NCBI GenBank assembly: GCA_025459355.1 | Contig: JALOQS010000007.1 | Span: forward strand, 1 to 37,819 | Reading direction: 5' to 3' | DNA: 37,819 nucleotides | From: Pirellula sp. | GTDB taxonomy: Bacteria; Planctomycetota; Planctomycetia; Pirellulales; Pirellulaceae | Shown: positions 17,204-26,852 of the stretch, piece by piece | Layout: each line of letters begins with the position of its first letter | Position numbering within the stretch: position 1 is the stretch's first letter | Made by a program: the position numbers and the translations under genes | Notes under the pieces: generated by a model | The model's database searches: none | What the model saw: only the letters and a program-made list of their open reading frames with translations | Told to the model about the DNA's origin: nothing

Positions 17204-19750
17204 ATGCCTAAAGTTTCTTTACCCATAGATGCCCATGTATTAGCAATCTGGGAAGCCGTCTCTAACAATCCGATTGTCGTCGTGGAGGCTCCTCCTGGTT
17301 CAGGCAAAACCACTCGCATCGCCCCTTATCTTGCTGGTCGATTGAGGGAGAGACACGATGACCGGCGCATTCAATTGTTACAACCTCGACGACTGGCTGC
17401 TCGTTCCGTTGCTCAGAGAATTTCATTCGAGGAAAATTGCCCGCTGGGAGACCGTGTCGGCTATCAAGTTCGTTTCGAAAACCGGACCAATCAACAAACA
17501 CGCGTCGTCGTTTCGACCGAAGGTATCCTGCTGCGTAGGTTGCAAGATGATCCGTTGATTGAGGATGTTGCGATCGTTTTGTTGGATGAGTTTCACGAAC
17601 GATCTTTGGACTCCGACTTAACCCTCGGCATGCTTCGCCGATTGCAACAAACGATGCGCGACGATCTCAGAATTGTCATCATGTCCGCCACGATTGACAC
17701 CAACTCGATACAACGAGTCCTCGGGCCTGTACCAATTGTTTCGGTTGATAGCCGTTGTTTTCCAGTCCAAATTCGCTTTCGTCCGATTCCGTCGCCCAAG
17801 ATAAAACCAGTGGAACACATGGCGGACAGCCTGTTGGATATCGTACCCAAACACGATGGTGATGTCCTCGCGTTTCTACCCGGTGCTGGTGAAATTGAAC
17901 GCACCGCCACTCTGCTAGAACGATCCTCGCTCTCACGAGATTGCGATATCGTCAAGCTTTATGGAACCATGCCACTCGAAGAACAATCTCGAGCCATCGA
18001 AACGGGAGTTCGGCGCAAGATTGTGTTAGCCACCAACATAGCGGAAACCTCGTTAACGATCGAAGGCATTCGCATCGTAGTCGATAGCGGATTGGCCAGG
18101 GTCATGCGATTCTCTTCCGACGTTGGTTTGGATCGATTGTGTTTGGAGAATATTAGCCAAGCGTCGGCCACGCAGCGCACCGGCCGAGCGGGACGTGTGG
18201 CTCCGGGCATTTGTTATCGTTTATGGTCAGAGGCCTCTGATCGTGCTCGTGCTCCTTATTTGGAACCCGAGATTGTCCGAGTCGATTTGGCGTCTGCCGC
18301 ATTGCAACTTTATGCCTGGGGCGAAGGATCCGCTAGCGATTTTCCTTGGTTGGAACCACCACATCCCGATGCTTGGCGAGCCGCAGAGCAGTTGCTCACC
18401 CATTTAGGGGCTATCGCAAATGAAAAGATTACGCCGTTGGGTAAGCAGTTGGTCCGCTTGCCCATTCATCCTCGCTTAGCTCGATTGCTGGTCGAATCCG
18501 TTCGCTTACGATGCGAGCCAAGAGCTTGTCTTTTGGCGGCCATGTTGTCGGAACGCGATCCGTTCGATCGGAGGGAAAGCCGAGATGCCCGGCCGGGCAT
18601 GGTGACACGCTCTGTTAATCGTTGGGACAGCGATTGCATTGAACGACTGGAAATCATCGAGGATTTTCTACATGGACGCAATCGCTCGTCCTCTTTCGGA
18701 GAGTTGAATCGAAACGCGGTTAGCAATATCACATCCGTGGCAAAACAACTCCAACAGGCTCTCAAAGAATTATCGATCGGTCCCAATAGAGAAGTCGTCC
18801 CTGACACGGAACGCGAGTCTCTGATGCTTTGTCTGTTAGCTGGTTATCCAGATCGGCTGGCTCGTCGGCGTGGGCCGGGTAAAAGCAACGGACTAATGGT
18901 TGGAGGAAAAGGTGTCACGCTGGCACCTCAAAGCGGGGTGTGTGAGCCAGAATTCTTTCTTTGCATCGATGTCGATTCAGGACGTGGTGATGCCAATGTC
19001 AGGCAGGCCAGCGGAGTTAATAGCGATTGGGTTATGAATGGCGCTGTCGAGAGAGAAGAGTGTTTCTTTCATCCGACTCAGAAACAAATTGTTGCACGAA
19101 AACAAACGGTTTGGATCGATTTGGTACTCCATGAGACTCCCACAGCCATCACGGATTTGGCCAGAGCGAAAGCGATATTGTTCCAAGCGGTCCGGCAAAA
19201 TTGGGAAACCACCTTTCCCAAAGATGACGAAACCATGATTAGTTTTATCGAGCGAGTAAACTGTTTGAGGGAGTGGTTGCCCGAATTGGAGTTACCGCTG
19301 ATTGATCAAAGTGTTTTGTTTGCTGTAGCGGAACAACTTTGCGAAGGAGCCCGGTCTTTATCCGACGTCAAAAATGGATCTTGGCTCGATTGGCTTCGAT
19401 CGAGATTTTCCAACGAACAATTGAACGCCGTGGAGCGAGAAGCGCCAGCCAGGATTGTTGTGCCCAGTGGTAGCTCCATTAAACTTCAATACGCTACAGG
19501 AAAAGCACCGGTGCTAGCGGTCAAGATCCAAGAGGTCTTTTCCATGAAGTCGACACCGCGAGTTGCTAAGGGACGAATCCCTGTATTGCTACACCTGTTG
19601 TCGCCCGCCATGCGACCACAACAAATCACAGACGACCTCGAATCCTTTTGGGCAAATGGTTACCCCGAAGTCAAAAAGGAGTTGCGGCGCAGATATCCCA
19701 AACACTCTTGGCCGGACGACCCTACAACCGCTACTCCGGGGAAAAAGTAA
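17204..19750 (+). CDS. hrpB: ATP-dependent helicase HrpB
   Basis: 'VVVEAPPGSGKTTRIAPYL', 'LLDEFHERSLDSDL', 'MSATID', 'QRTGRAGRVAPGICYRLWSE', and an HrpB-type C-terminus. Confidence 0.93.
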   Translation: MPKVSLPIDAHVLAIWEAVSNNPIVVVEAPPGSGKTTRIAPYLAGRLRERHDDRRIQLLQPRRLAARSVAQRISFEENCPLGDRVGYQVRFENRTNQQTRVVVSTEGILLRRLQDDPLIEDVAIVLLDEFHERSLDSDLTLGMLRRLQQTMRDDLRIVIMSATIDTNSIQRVLGPVPIVSVDSRCFPVQIRFRPIPSPKIKPVEHMADSLLDIVPKHDGDVLAFLPGAGEIERTATLLERSSLSRDCDIVKLYGTMPLEEQSRAIETGVRRKIVLATNIAETSLTIEGIRIVVDSGLARVMRFSSDVGLDRLCLENISQASATQRTGRAGRVAPGICYRLWSEASDRARAPYLEPEIVRVDLASAALQLYAWGEGSASDFPWLEPPHPDAWRAAEQLLTHLGAIANEKITPLGKQLVRLPIHPRLARLLVESVRLRCEPRACLLAAMLSERDPFDRRESRDARPGMVTRSVNRWDSDCIERLEIIEDFLHGRNRSSSFGELNRNAVSNITSVAKQLQQALKELSIGPNREVVPDTERESLMLCLLAGYPDRLARRRGPGKSNGLMVGGKGVTLAPQSGVCEPEFFLCIDVDSGRGDANVRQASGVNSDWVMNGAVEREECFFHPTQKQIVARKQTVWIDLVLHETPTAITDLARAKAILFQAVRQNWETTFPKDDETMISFIERVNCLREWLPELELPLIDQSVLFAVAEQLCEGARSLSDVKNGSWLDWLRSRFSNEQLNAVEREAPARIVVPSGSSIKLQYATGKAPVLAVKIQEVFSMKSTPRVAKGRIPVLLHLLSPAMRPQQITDDLESFWANGYPEVKKELRRRYPKHSWPDDPTTATPGKK

Positions 19751-19839
19751 AGTTTCCATTAACTAAAGTTCCAAAAGCGTAGTCTTGAGCGAATCCGCAG
19801 CGCGATAAGAATGATGTCGCGTGGAAACTTTAGTTTTTC
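19741..19839. repeat. Imperfect inverted repeat (18-bp arms, 1 mismatch) overlapping the hrpB stop codon
   Basis: GAAAAAGTAAAGTTTCCA (19741-19758) versus TGGAAACTTTAGTTTTTC (19822-19839, reverse complement GAAAAACTAAAGTTTCCA). An extra partial copy AACTAAAGTTCCA lies at 19761-19773. Confidence 0.85.
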
Positions 19840-20030
19840 TTTGCGGTGAGTTGTTGTCCTCGCGAGCGTAGCGACCGGCATCGCTGATCCGATTTTCCAA
19901 ATGTCGGAATCTGTTTTTGGTCGACAGAAACGGTTCGATAGGGAATGGTATACCGCTTTGTTCTCGGAACAAACGCTATGACTTTCTGTTAGTCCGAACT
20001 CGGAACCCCGACAAAAGACAATCGAATCGA

Positions 20031-22025
20031 ATGAATTCGTTCATCACCAATCCTGCCGTCAAAAGCATTTTACGAGGCATTCTCGTTTGGGCTCCGTTAT
20101 GGATTTTGACGACTATCATTTTTGGTGCGCTCGGCGTTGTTTATGCGTTCTTTCTCAAAACCGATACCTACATCGCGTCGCAAGCGCTTCTGGTACGGGA
20201 CGAAGCCAACGGCGCCGTGATGAGGCTCGGTCGCTTTCAAAGCCAAACCGAAATGAAAGCGGCCCAAGAAACGATACTTGAGATGGCGAAAAGCCATCAA
20301 GTAGTCAGAGACGCCTTGGTCGAGGTGGGAGAACCACCGATGATTATGAATTGGTTTCTCCCGGCTTCGTTTTCTGGTGAATATCCGTCCAAAGAGTTGG
20401 TCGAGGAGACAGCTAGCCAAGCCATACAAGTTCACGCTCCAAAAGGGACAGAATTTGGCACGACCGAAATCATCTATTTGGATGTTAAGTCCAATACCAA
20501 AGAGCATTCCCGACTACTCAATAAAGCCCTGTGCGATGCGCTCGAATCTCGTTTGCAACAAGTACGACGAGCTCGTGCTGACGGCGTCATTCTGGAACTA
20601 CTGAGTGCACGCGATTCCCGTCGCCAAGCATTAACCGATGCGACCGAAGAACTCGTGGAAGTCGAACGAGCCGCTGGGTCAGATCTAACCGACCTACGCG
20701 GGCTGACCGAAACCGTTGGCGGCACGTCTTCCTCGCGGGCGGAGCTGGAACAAATCAAGAACGAAATTCGCCAATCCGAGGCCGCTCGCCAAGCTTTGCT
20801 TTCTGACCGGGATATGTTAACGAAAGCGTCCGAAGACCCACAAGGATTCCTCGTTGCACCAAGCTCAGTGCTCAATGCTCACCCAGGTCTCAAAAGGATG
20901 CGCGAAGGCTTGGCGGATTCACAAATCCAAGGTGCACATATACTTGGAAAGTTTACCGCCGACCATCCTTCTGCGATCGCTTCTCAATCCGCACAGTCCG
21001 CCATAGCAAACCGTTTCTCCAATGAACTCAAAGCGGCTATCGCAACGGTCGATGCGGATTTATCTCTTGCCGAAAGCAAGCTACAGCGATTGGAGAGCCA
21101 AAAGTTAAAATCAGAAGAAAGATTAGGAACCATCGCCGAGGGACGCGCTTCGTACGCAAATCTTGTAGCGGAAGTAAAATCCAAAACCGCATTGCTGGAA
21201 GCCGCTGAGCGAGAGTTAGCAGGCGCTCAAGCCGCGCGCGACGCCTCCATCTCCACCAGTCTACTCACGCGACTCGATGCACCGATTGTGAGCGACCGAC
21301 CTACCGGACCGGGTCGAACCACTTTGTCGGGACTCAGTGCAGTCGCTGGTTTAGTCTTTGGTCTGGGTGTTGTATTCGCGATTACACCCATCGATATGGG
21401 GCCAACTTACGGTAGACGATCTCGTGACAAAGTTACTGGCAGGCGAGCTGCCGACGAATCTCTTACATCCGAACGTCCATCGCTCAGCAACCATGATCCT
21501 AATGACCCTCAGGTATCATCAGTCGAGCCCAAGCCATCACTGAATACGACGAACATCTACTCGGAATCGTCGTCTATCAAACCGACTGCCAACAATGATG
21601 TCATGGAGCTGTTAACTGAGACCAATTCCAACAGCGCCGATGACCTCTTTGCCAAGATCATGGAAAAATCTATGACGGTACATCGCAGGGCAAAGTTGAA
21701 TATGCAGTTCGATATTGAACCCGTTGAGGACCACAAGAAAACAGACGAGGGCGAACCACAACGCGATCAATCCGACTCGGGAAATCGTCCACCCTCGACC
21801 CACAAAGGTAGCCAAGACCGGGTGAGATTTACAACCGACGTGGATAATGCTTTCCGTGAATTGGCGCGTCTTAAATCCCTAAAACCAGATTGCCACAACG
21901 AAGAACAAAATATCGATAAGAAAATAAACGAAATCAAAGCACTTCTCGAAGCAATGGGTTATCCCGCCAACACTGAGATCTTAAAGAAACAAGGTTACAT
22001 TCGCCCACGTCCATCCCAGTCATAG
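20031..22025 (+). CDS. Wzz/GumC-like polysaccharide chain-length determinant/transport protein without a kinase domain
   Basis: 'GILVWAPLWILTTIIFGALGVVYAFFLKTDTYIASQALLVRDE', coiled-coil region, second TM 'LSGLSAVAGLVFGLGVVFAI', then ~210 aa polar tail. The ORF-track start at 19917 is a TTG; ATG 20031 is preferred. Confidence 0.75.
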   Translation: MNSFITNPAVKSILRGILVWAPLWILTTIIFGALGVVYAFFLKTDTYIASQALLVRDEANGAVMRLGRFQSQTEMKAAQETILEMAKSHQVVRDALVEVGEPPMIMNWFLPASFSGEYPSKELVEETASQAIQVHAPKGTEFGTTEIIYLDVKSNTKEHSRLLNKALCDALESRLQQVRRARADGVILELLSARDSRRQALTDATEELVEVERAAGSDLTDLRGLTETVGGTSSSRAELEQIKNEIRQSEAARQALLSDRDMLTKASEDPQGFLVAPSSVLNAHPGLKRMREGLADSQIQGAHILGKFTADHPSAIASQSAQSAIANRFSNELKAAIATVDADLSLAESKLQRLESQKLKSEERLGTIAEGRASYANLVAEVKSKTALLEAAERELAGAQAARDASISTSLLTRLDAPIVSDRPTGPGRTTLSGLSAVAGLVFGLGVVFAITPIDMGPTYGRRSRDKVTGRRAADESLTSERPSLSNHDPNDPQVSSVEPKPSLNTTNIYSESSSIKPTANNDVMELLTETNSNSADDLFAKIMEKSMTVHRRAKLNMQFDIEPVEDHKKTDEGEPQRDQSDSGNRPPSTHKGSQDRVRFTTDVDNAFRELARLKSLKPDCHNEEQNIDKKINEIKALLEAMGYPANTEILKKQGYIRPRPSQS

Positions 22026-22150
22026 AATTTTTTTGAACCTTACGAGTTGACTCGGTCGTACAATGACGCAACTGGTTCGCGACCGTTAACACTCGTGCTC
22101 GATTGAGCATCACCATTCAAAAAGTTTTTTGATTACGACGGATACAACCT

Positions 22151-23041
22151 ATGAAGACAAGATTTTTCGGTATTGCTCTCGCAGTTGTTGCGGGACTGAA
22201 CGGCGTTGCTAACGCCCAAAAGAACATTGTAGAAACCGCTGTTGAAGCTGGCAGCTTCAAGACCTTGGTAGCCGCTGCGACCGCAGCTGACCTTGGTGGC
22301 GCTCTCTCCGGCCCTGGACCATTCACCGTTTTCGCACCTACAGATGAAGCTTTCGCAAAGTTGCCAAAGGGTACTGTAGAAACATTGCTCAAGCCTGAGA
22401 ACAAGGCAAAGCTTCAAGCGATTCTCAAGTATCACGTCGTCTCCGGCACAGTTATGGCCGCAGACGTAGTGAAGGTTAAGGGTGCTGTTTCCCTAAACGG
22501 TCAACGAATTGCTGTTAAGGTTGATGGCGGCAAAGTCGCTGTTGACAGTGCAAACGTTGTCAAGACTGACATCAAGTGCAGCAATGGCGTGATCCACGTT
22601 ATCGATAGCGTGATTCTACCATCGACCGATTTGATCCCTGCTGTTGCCGACAAAGCTGGCAGCTTCAAGACCTTGCTAGCTGCAGTTAAGGCCGCTGGTC
22701 TTGCAGAAACTCTCAGCGGAGAAGGTCCATTCACTGTATTCGCACCAACCGATGCAGCGTTTGCAAAGATTCCAGAAGCGACCTTGAAGGATCTGCTCAA
22801 GCCAGAAAACAAAGACAAGCTTGTTGCGATTTTGACCTACCACGTTGTTCCAGGCCGTGTCTTCTCCGAAGGTGCTTTGGAAGCAAAGTCCGCTAAGACC
22901 GTCCAAGGTTCCAGCGTCAAGATCTCCGTCAAAGACGGTGCAGCCTATGTTGATAATGCCAAGATTGTCACCACCGACATCAACGCAGCTAACGGCGTGA
23001 TCCATGTGATCGACACCGTGATTATGCCACCAGCTAAGTAA
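22151..23041 (+). CDS. Secreted protein with two fasciclin (FAS1) domains
   Basis: Two copies of '[67 protein letters not shown]...[11 protein letters not shown]' after signal '[22 protein letters not shown]'. Confidence 0.95.
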   Translation: MKTRFFGIALAVVAGLNGVANAQKNIVETAVEAGSFKTLVAAATAADLGGALSGPGPFTVFAPTDEAFAKLPKGTVETLLKPENKAKLQAILKYHVVSGTVMAADVVKVKGAVSLNGQRIAVKVDGGKVAVDSANVVKTDIKCSNGVIHVIDSVILPSTDLIPAVADKAGSFKTLLAAVKAAGLAETLSGEGPFTVFAPTDAAFAKIPEATLKDLLKPENKDKLVAILTYHVVPGRVFSEGALEAKSAKTVQGSSVKISVKDGAAYVDNAKIVTTDINAANGVIHVIDTVIMPPAK

Positions 23042-23069
23042 GCTTGACGATTATCCGTCCAAAAATAAG

Positions 23070-23102
23070 AAAGGGCAGCGTGCAATATCGCTGCCCTTTT
23101 TT
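23070..23102 (+). terminator. Intrinsic terminator downstream of the FAS1 gene
   Basis: AAAGGGCAGCG-TGCAATAT-CGCTGCCCTTTTTT: 11-bp perfect stem, 8-nt loop, U tract. Confidence 0.92.
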
Positions 23103-23155
23103 CGTATCGAGCCCGAACAAACTTCGCGCGAGCTGACAGTTAAATCAATTTCCGA

Positions 23156-24481
23156 CTAGAGGGTCCAGCCCTTGCGATACTCTTTGTGGAGTAGATTGTT
23201 AGCGGATTCGGAATTGGTTACTTTGAATTTATCTGTATCCCATGCCAGTTCCTCACCAGACTTGTAAGCCACGACTCCTAGGAGGACTGCTTCGGTGAGT
23301 GCACCGGAATATTCAAAGTTACAAGTGGTTGGCTTTCCGGTTCGTATGGCTTCAAGCCATTCTTCGTGATGCCCGATCGATTCAGGAATGGTTGGCTCGG
23401 GTCGAACATAGGAAGTGTATTTGTCGTGAGGAAGCAAAACATGCTCACCGTAGTTGGAAAGAATGATCCCTTCGCTTCCGACAAACAATTGCCCGCCACC
23501 CCAGTTAAATGGATTGCCGTTACGATCCTTTAGTTCGTTTAGCTTGTCTGGTCGGCGTCCACTGTCGTACCACGTAACCTTTACTTCGGGTGCATCGCCG
23601 CGAGCTGGATAGAGATAATCGACAATGGCCCATTCGGGAGGCGTTACCGGATCGAATTCTGTTCCCTTTGCACTAATTTTAACCGGCGCCTTTAGATCTA
23701 GTGCCCAATGAACCAAATCGAGAAAGTGACAACCAAAGTCACCCAAAGCGCCGGTCCCGAAATCCCAAAATCGTCTCCAATTGAACGGATGGATCGATTG
23801 GCTGTAGGGTCTATCAGGAGCTGGGCCTAACCAAAGATCCCAATCCAAGTGTTTGGGAACTGTTATCCCGCTCTCAAACTTGCCGCCGGTGTATTTTGCA
23901 CCAGCCCATACGTGGACCTCGCGTATCGGTCCGATCGCACCCGCACGGATTAGCTCCACCACGCGTCTATAATTGGACCCTGCGTGAATCTGTGTCCCCA
24001 TCTGTGTTGCAACGCCAGCTTCCTTAGCGAGCTCTCTTAAAACGCGCGTTTCATAGACGGTGTGCGTCAGCGGTTTTTCGCAATAGACAGGTTTGTTCAT
24101 CCGAAGTGCCATAGCGGCAGCGGGAGCGTGTGTATGGTCAGGCGTACCTACTAGTACACCATCGATCTTATCGGATTCCTTTTCCAGCATGATTCGAAAG
24201 TCCTGGTAGCGCGCAGCCTCTCGATACTTTTGAGCTCCCTTTTCTAGTAACTCCTTGTCAACGTCGGCGATAGCGATGATGTTTTGCGAACTACAGCCCG
24301 CAATGTTTTCACCAGCTCGCCCCGTAGCACCGATAGCGACCAAGTTTAATTTTTCGTTCGGTGACGTAGACGCCTTGGTCGGCGTAGGATTGAGGTGATA
24401 ACCTAGGAATGCTGCTGAAGAGGTCGTTACAGTCGTAGACAAAAAATGTCTTCGACTCGAATTGGGTTGGAGTCGATTCAT
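23156..24481 (-). CDS. Gfo/Idh/MocA family oxidoreductase with Tat-like signal
   Basis: 'SSRRHFLSTTVTTSSAAFLG'; 'KLNLVAIGATGRAGENI'; 'GVLVGTPDHTHAPAAAMALRMNKPVYCEKPLTHTV'. Confidence 0.93.
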   Translation of the reverse strand: MNRLQPNSSRRHFLSTTVTTSSAAFLGYHLNPTPTKASTSPNEKLNLVAIGATGRAGENIAGCSSQNIIAIADVDKELLEKGAQKYREAARYQDFRIMLEKESDKIDGVLVGTPDHTHAPAAAMALRMNKPVYCEKPLTHTVYETRVLRELAKEAGVATQMGTQIHAGSNYRRVVELIRAGAIGPIREVHVWAGAKYTGGKFESGITVPKHLDWDLWLGPAPDRPYSQSIHPFNWRRFWDFGTGALGDFGCHFLDLVHWALDLKAPVKISAKGTEFDPVTPPEWAIVDYLYPARGDAPEVKVTWYDSGRRPDKLNELKDRNGNPFNWGGGQLFVGSEGIILSNYGEHVLLPHDKYTSYVRPEPTIPESIGHHEEWLEAIRTGKPTTCNFEYSGALTEAVLLGVVAYKSGEELAWDTDKFKVTNSESANNLLHKEYRKGWTL

Positions 24482-24498
24482 GAGAAATCCCTTTTTTG

Positions 24499-24516
24499 GG
24501 TGGGAGGAACAGTGGC
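24499..24516 (-). promoter_or_regulatory. Leader motif shared with the second Gfo/Idh/MocA gene (sense: GCCACTGTTCCTCCCACC)
   Basis: Ends 17 nt upstream of the start codon at 24481; near-identical motif 18 nt upstream of the start at 32660. Confidence 0.45.
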
Positions 24517-24604
24517 CGAAGGGGCAATGGGTGGGAATCTGACTATTATACCGAATTCAGCCGCAGCGTTTTTGATGAGAACTGCTACTCGTTCCCCATG
24601 ATAA

Positions 24605-26686
24605 TTAGTCGCTAACCATCGCGACCGACTCAACGGTTGTATCTCGAGAAATCTCGTTGTAGCTCAGAATTTTGGCCAGCGGCAGATTTTCGCTTGTCAT
24701 TTGCCGCAGCGGAATGCGAATTTTGGGACTGACCAAAACGCATAGAGGCCGACTTTGTTGCTCCAGTTTTCTGAGTTGATCGGCAATTTTTTGGCACGTC
24801 TTATTCACGACATCAGGAGACATTCTTAAAAACACGCCACGATCGGTTTGTTCTGCCCCCGCTGCGATTCGATCTTCGACAGCTGGATCGAGCGTAACCA
24901 CTTTTAACACCCCGTTTGAATCCCGGAATCGGTGGGATATCGTTCGAGCCAATCGATGGCGGACATATTCCGTAAGCCAAATCGGATCTTTGACACGATG
25001 GGCAAAGTCGCCAAGCGTTTCGAGAATGAGACCGAGTTGCCTGATGGGGATATCTTCTTTGAGTAGGTTTTGGAGAACTTGTTGAACTTCGGACAGTTTC
25101 ATAAGTCCAGGTATCAATTCTTCGACAACGGTCGGTGTTGTCTTCTTCAATTGATCCACCAACTGTTTCGTCACCTCACGAGTGAGTAATTCTTCTGCAT
25201 GGCGTCGCGCTGTTTCCTGGACATGCGTTGCGACCACGGCTCCGCATTCAGCCACTTGGTAGCCATAGATCTCCGCATGTTGTCGCCGACTCGGATCGAT
25301 CCAAAATGCTCGTTTCCCGAACGCGGGATCAGTCGTTTCTTCCCCTTCGATTGGTCCCAAGGTGAGTCCCGTATCGATCGCTAAGAGTCTATCCGTGCGA
25401 ACCATTCCCGTCGCAATCCGGTTTCCGTTTAAGGAAAGCTCGTACGAGTACTCTGGTAAACTCATACGATCTTTAATTCGAACCATCGGCAGCAGGATCC
25501 CCATCTCGCTCGCTAAGGTGGCGCGGACGGTAGAGATTCTCTTCATCAAATCACCACCGCGATTGGGATCTGCCAAAGCGATGAGTTTCGCTCCTAACTC
25601 CAATCTCATAGGATCGACTTCGAGATAATCTTCGGCCTTCTTTTCGGCAGGTGCTTCTTTCTTAGCGGAGGCTTCGGTTTGCTTCTTCTGCTTCTCTTCC
25701 TGTGCAACTTGTTGTTTGGTTTGCTTGGTCATCATGATAGCGAGACCGATGCAGCCTAATCCCATAGTTAGTAACGGCATGGTCGGAAGTGCCGTAAAGA
25801 TTAATAGGAGCAAGAAGCCTCCGGAGATAAAAAGAGCTTCCGGCTTAGAAAAGATCTGCTTCAGAAATTCGCCTGAGAAGTTGCTACTCTGGGCGCTTCG
25901 AGTTGTTAAAAGCGCGGCTGCTAACGAGATGAGAAATGCGGGAACTTGACTAACCAGACCGTCACCGATCGTGAGCTTGGAGTAGATCGATGCAGCTTCA
26001 CTCAGTGAGAGACCCGCATACATGTAGCCCATGTAGAGTCCGCCAAAGAGATTGATAAAGGTGATGGCTATACCTGCGATCGCATCTCCTCGAACAAACT
26101 TCGATGCACCGTCCATGGCTCCATAAAAATCCGCTTGGCGCGAGACCTCTTCACGGCGGCGTTGGGCTTCCTTTTCGTCAATGGCTCCCGCGCTGAGATC
26201 TGCGTCGATGGCCATCTGTTTGCCGGGCATACCATCCAATGCGAACCGCGCAGCCACTTCACCAATACGTGATGCTCCCTTGGTGATTACGATAAAGTTG
26301 ATTAAGAATATGATAACGAAGAGAATGATACCTACTTCGAGCGAATCTCCAGAAACGAATTCACCGAATGCTCGTATCACCCCACCGGCAGCTTCCAGTC
26401 CTTCGTCTCCTGTTTTGGTCAAAATCAAACGTGTCGTCGCCAAATTAAGAACCAGTCGAGACAATGTCGTCGCGACCAGCATGGCCGGGAATATATTGAA
26501 CTCCATCGGCGTTTTGGCATAAATGGTCGTGAGAAGAACGACGACTCCAATTGCGATATTGGCCGAGAGCAGGATATCCAGCAGCGTCGGCGGCAGCGGT
26601 ACCAGAATCACCGCCAAACATGCAATAATTCCTAGCGGAAGAATCGCATCTTTGTAGTTCTGCCATACTCGCATCCATCCGCTCAT
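24605..26686 (-). CDS. flhA: Flagellar biosynthesis/type III export protein FlhA
   Basis: FHIPEP block 'ITKGASRIGEVAARFALDGMPGKQMAIDADLSAG'; N-terminal TM bundle; C-terminal 'LRMSPDVVNKTCQKIADQL'. Confidence 0.95.
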   Translation of the reverse strand: MSGWMRVWQNYKDAILPLGIIACLAVILVPLPPTLLDILLSANIAIGVVVLLTTIYAKTPMEFNIFPAMLVATTLSRLVLNLATTRLILTKTGDEGLEAAGGVIRAFGEFVSGDSLEVGIILFVIIFLINFIVITKGASRIGEVAARFALDGMPGKQMAIDADLSAGAIDEKEAQRRREEVSRQADFYGAMDGASKFVRGDAIAGIAITFINLFGGLYMGYMYAGLSLSEAASIYSKLTIGDGLVSQVPAFLISLAAALLTTRSAQSSNFSGEFLKQIFSKPEALFISGGFLLLLIFTALPTMPLLTMGLGCIGLAIMMTKQTKQQVAQEEKQKKQTEASAKKEAPAEKKAEDYLEVDPMRLELGAKLIALADPNRGGDLMKRISTVRATLASEMGILLPMVRIKDRMSLPEYSYELSLNGNRIATGMVRTDRLLAIDTGLTLGPIEGEETTDPAFGKRAFWIDPSRRQHAEIYGYQVAECGAVVATHVQETARRHAEELLTREVTKQLVDQLKKTTPTVVEELIPGLMKLSEVQQVLQNLLKEDIPIRQLGLILETLGDFAHRVKDPIWLTEYVRHRLARTISHRFRDSNGVLKVVTLDPAVEDRIAAGAEQTDRGVFLRMSPDVVNKTCQKIADQLRKLEQQSRPLCVLVSPKIRIPLRQMTSENLPLAKILSYNEISRDTTVESVAMVSD

Positions 26687-26852
26687 CGATTGGCTCTCGC
26701 ATCCCGTCTTGAGAAAATTTCCAAAGAATCCGGAAAGTAGCTGGAAAAGTGGACGGATGTCTATATCGGTTAGAATAGAAACTGTTGTAATCTACCTATC
26801 TTGTTGTTCACCATAAACCAATTTGATTCGCTAGCATAAAACCGCTCAAGGA

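Noticed and set aside
17593-17955. Minus-strand ORF antisense to hrpB
   Set aside because: Antisense shadow of a strongly conserved helicase gene.
19763-19972. Minus-strand 69-aa ORF (MFREQSGIPFPIEPF...)
   Set aside because: Spans the inverted-repeat region and the start of the Wzz-like ORF; no family resemblance that I recognise.
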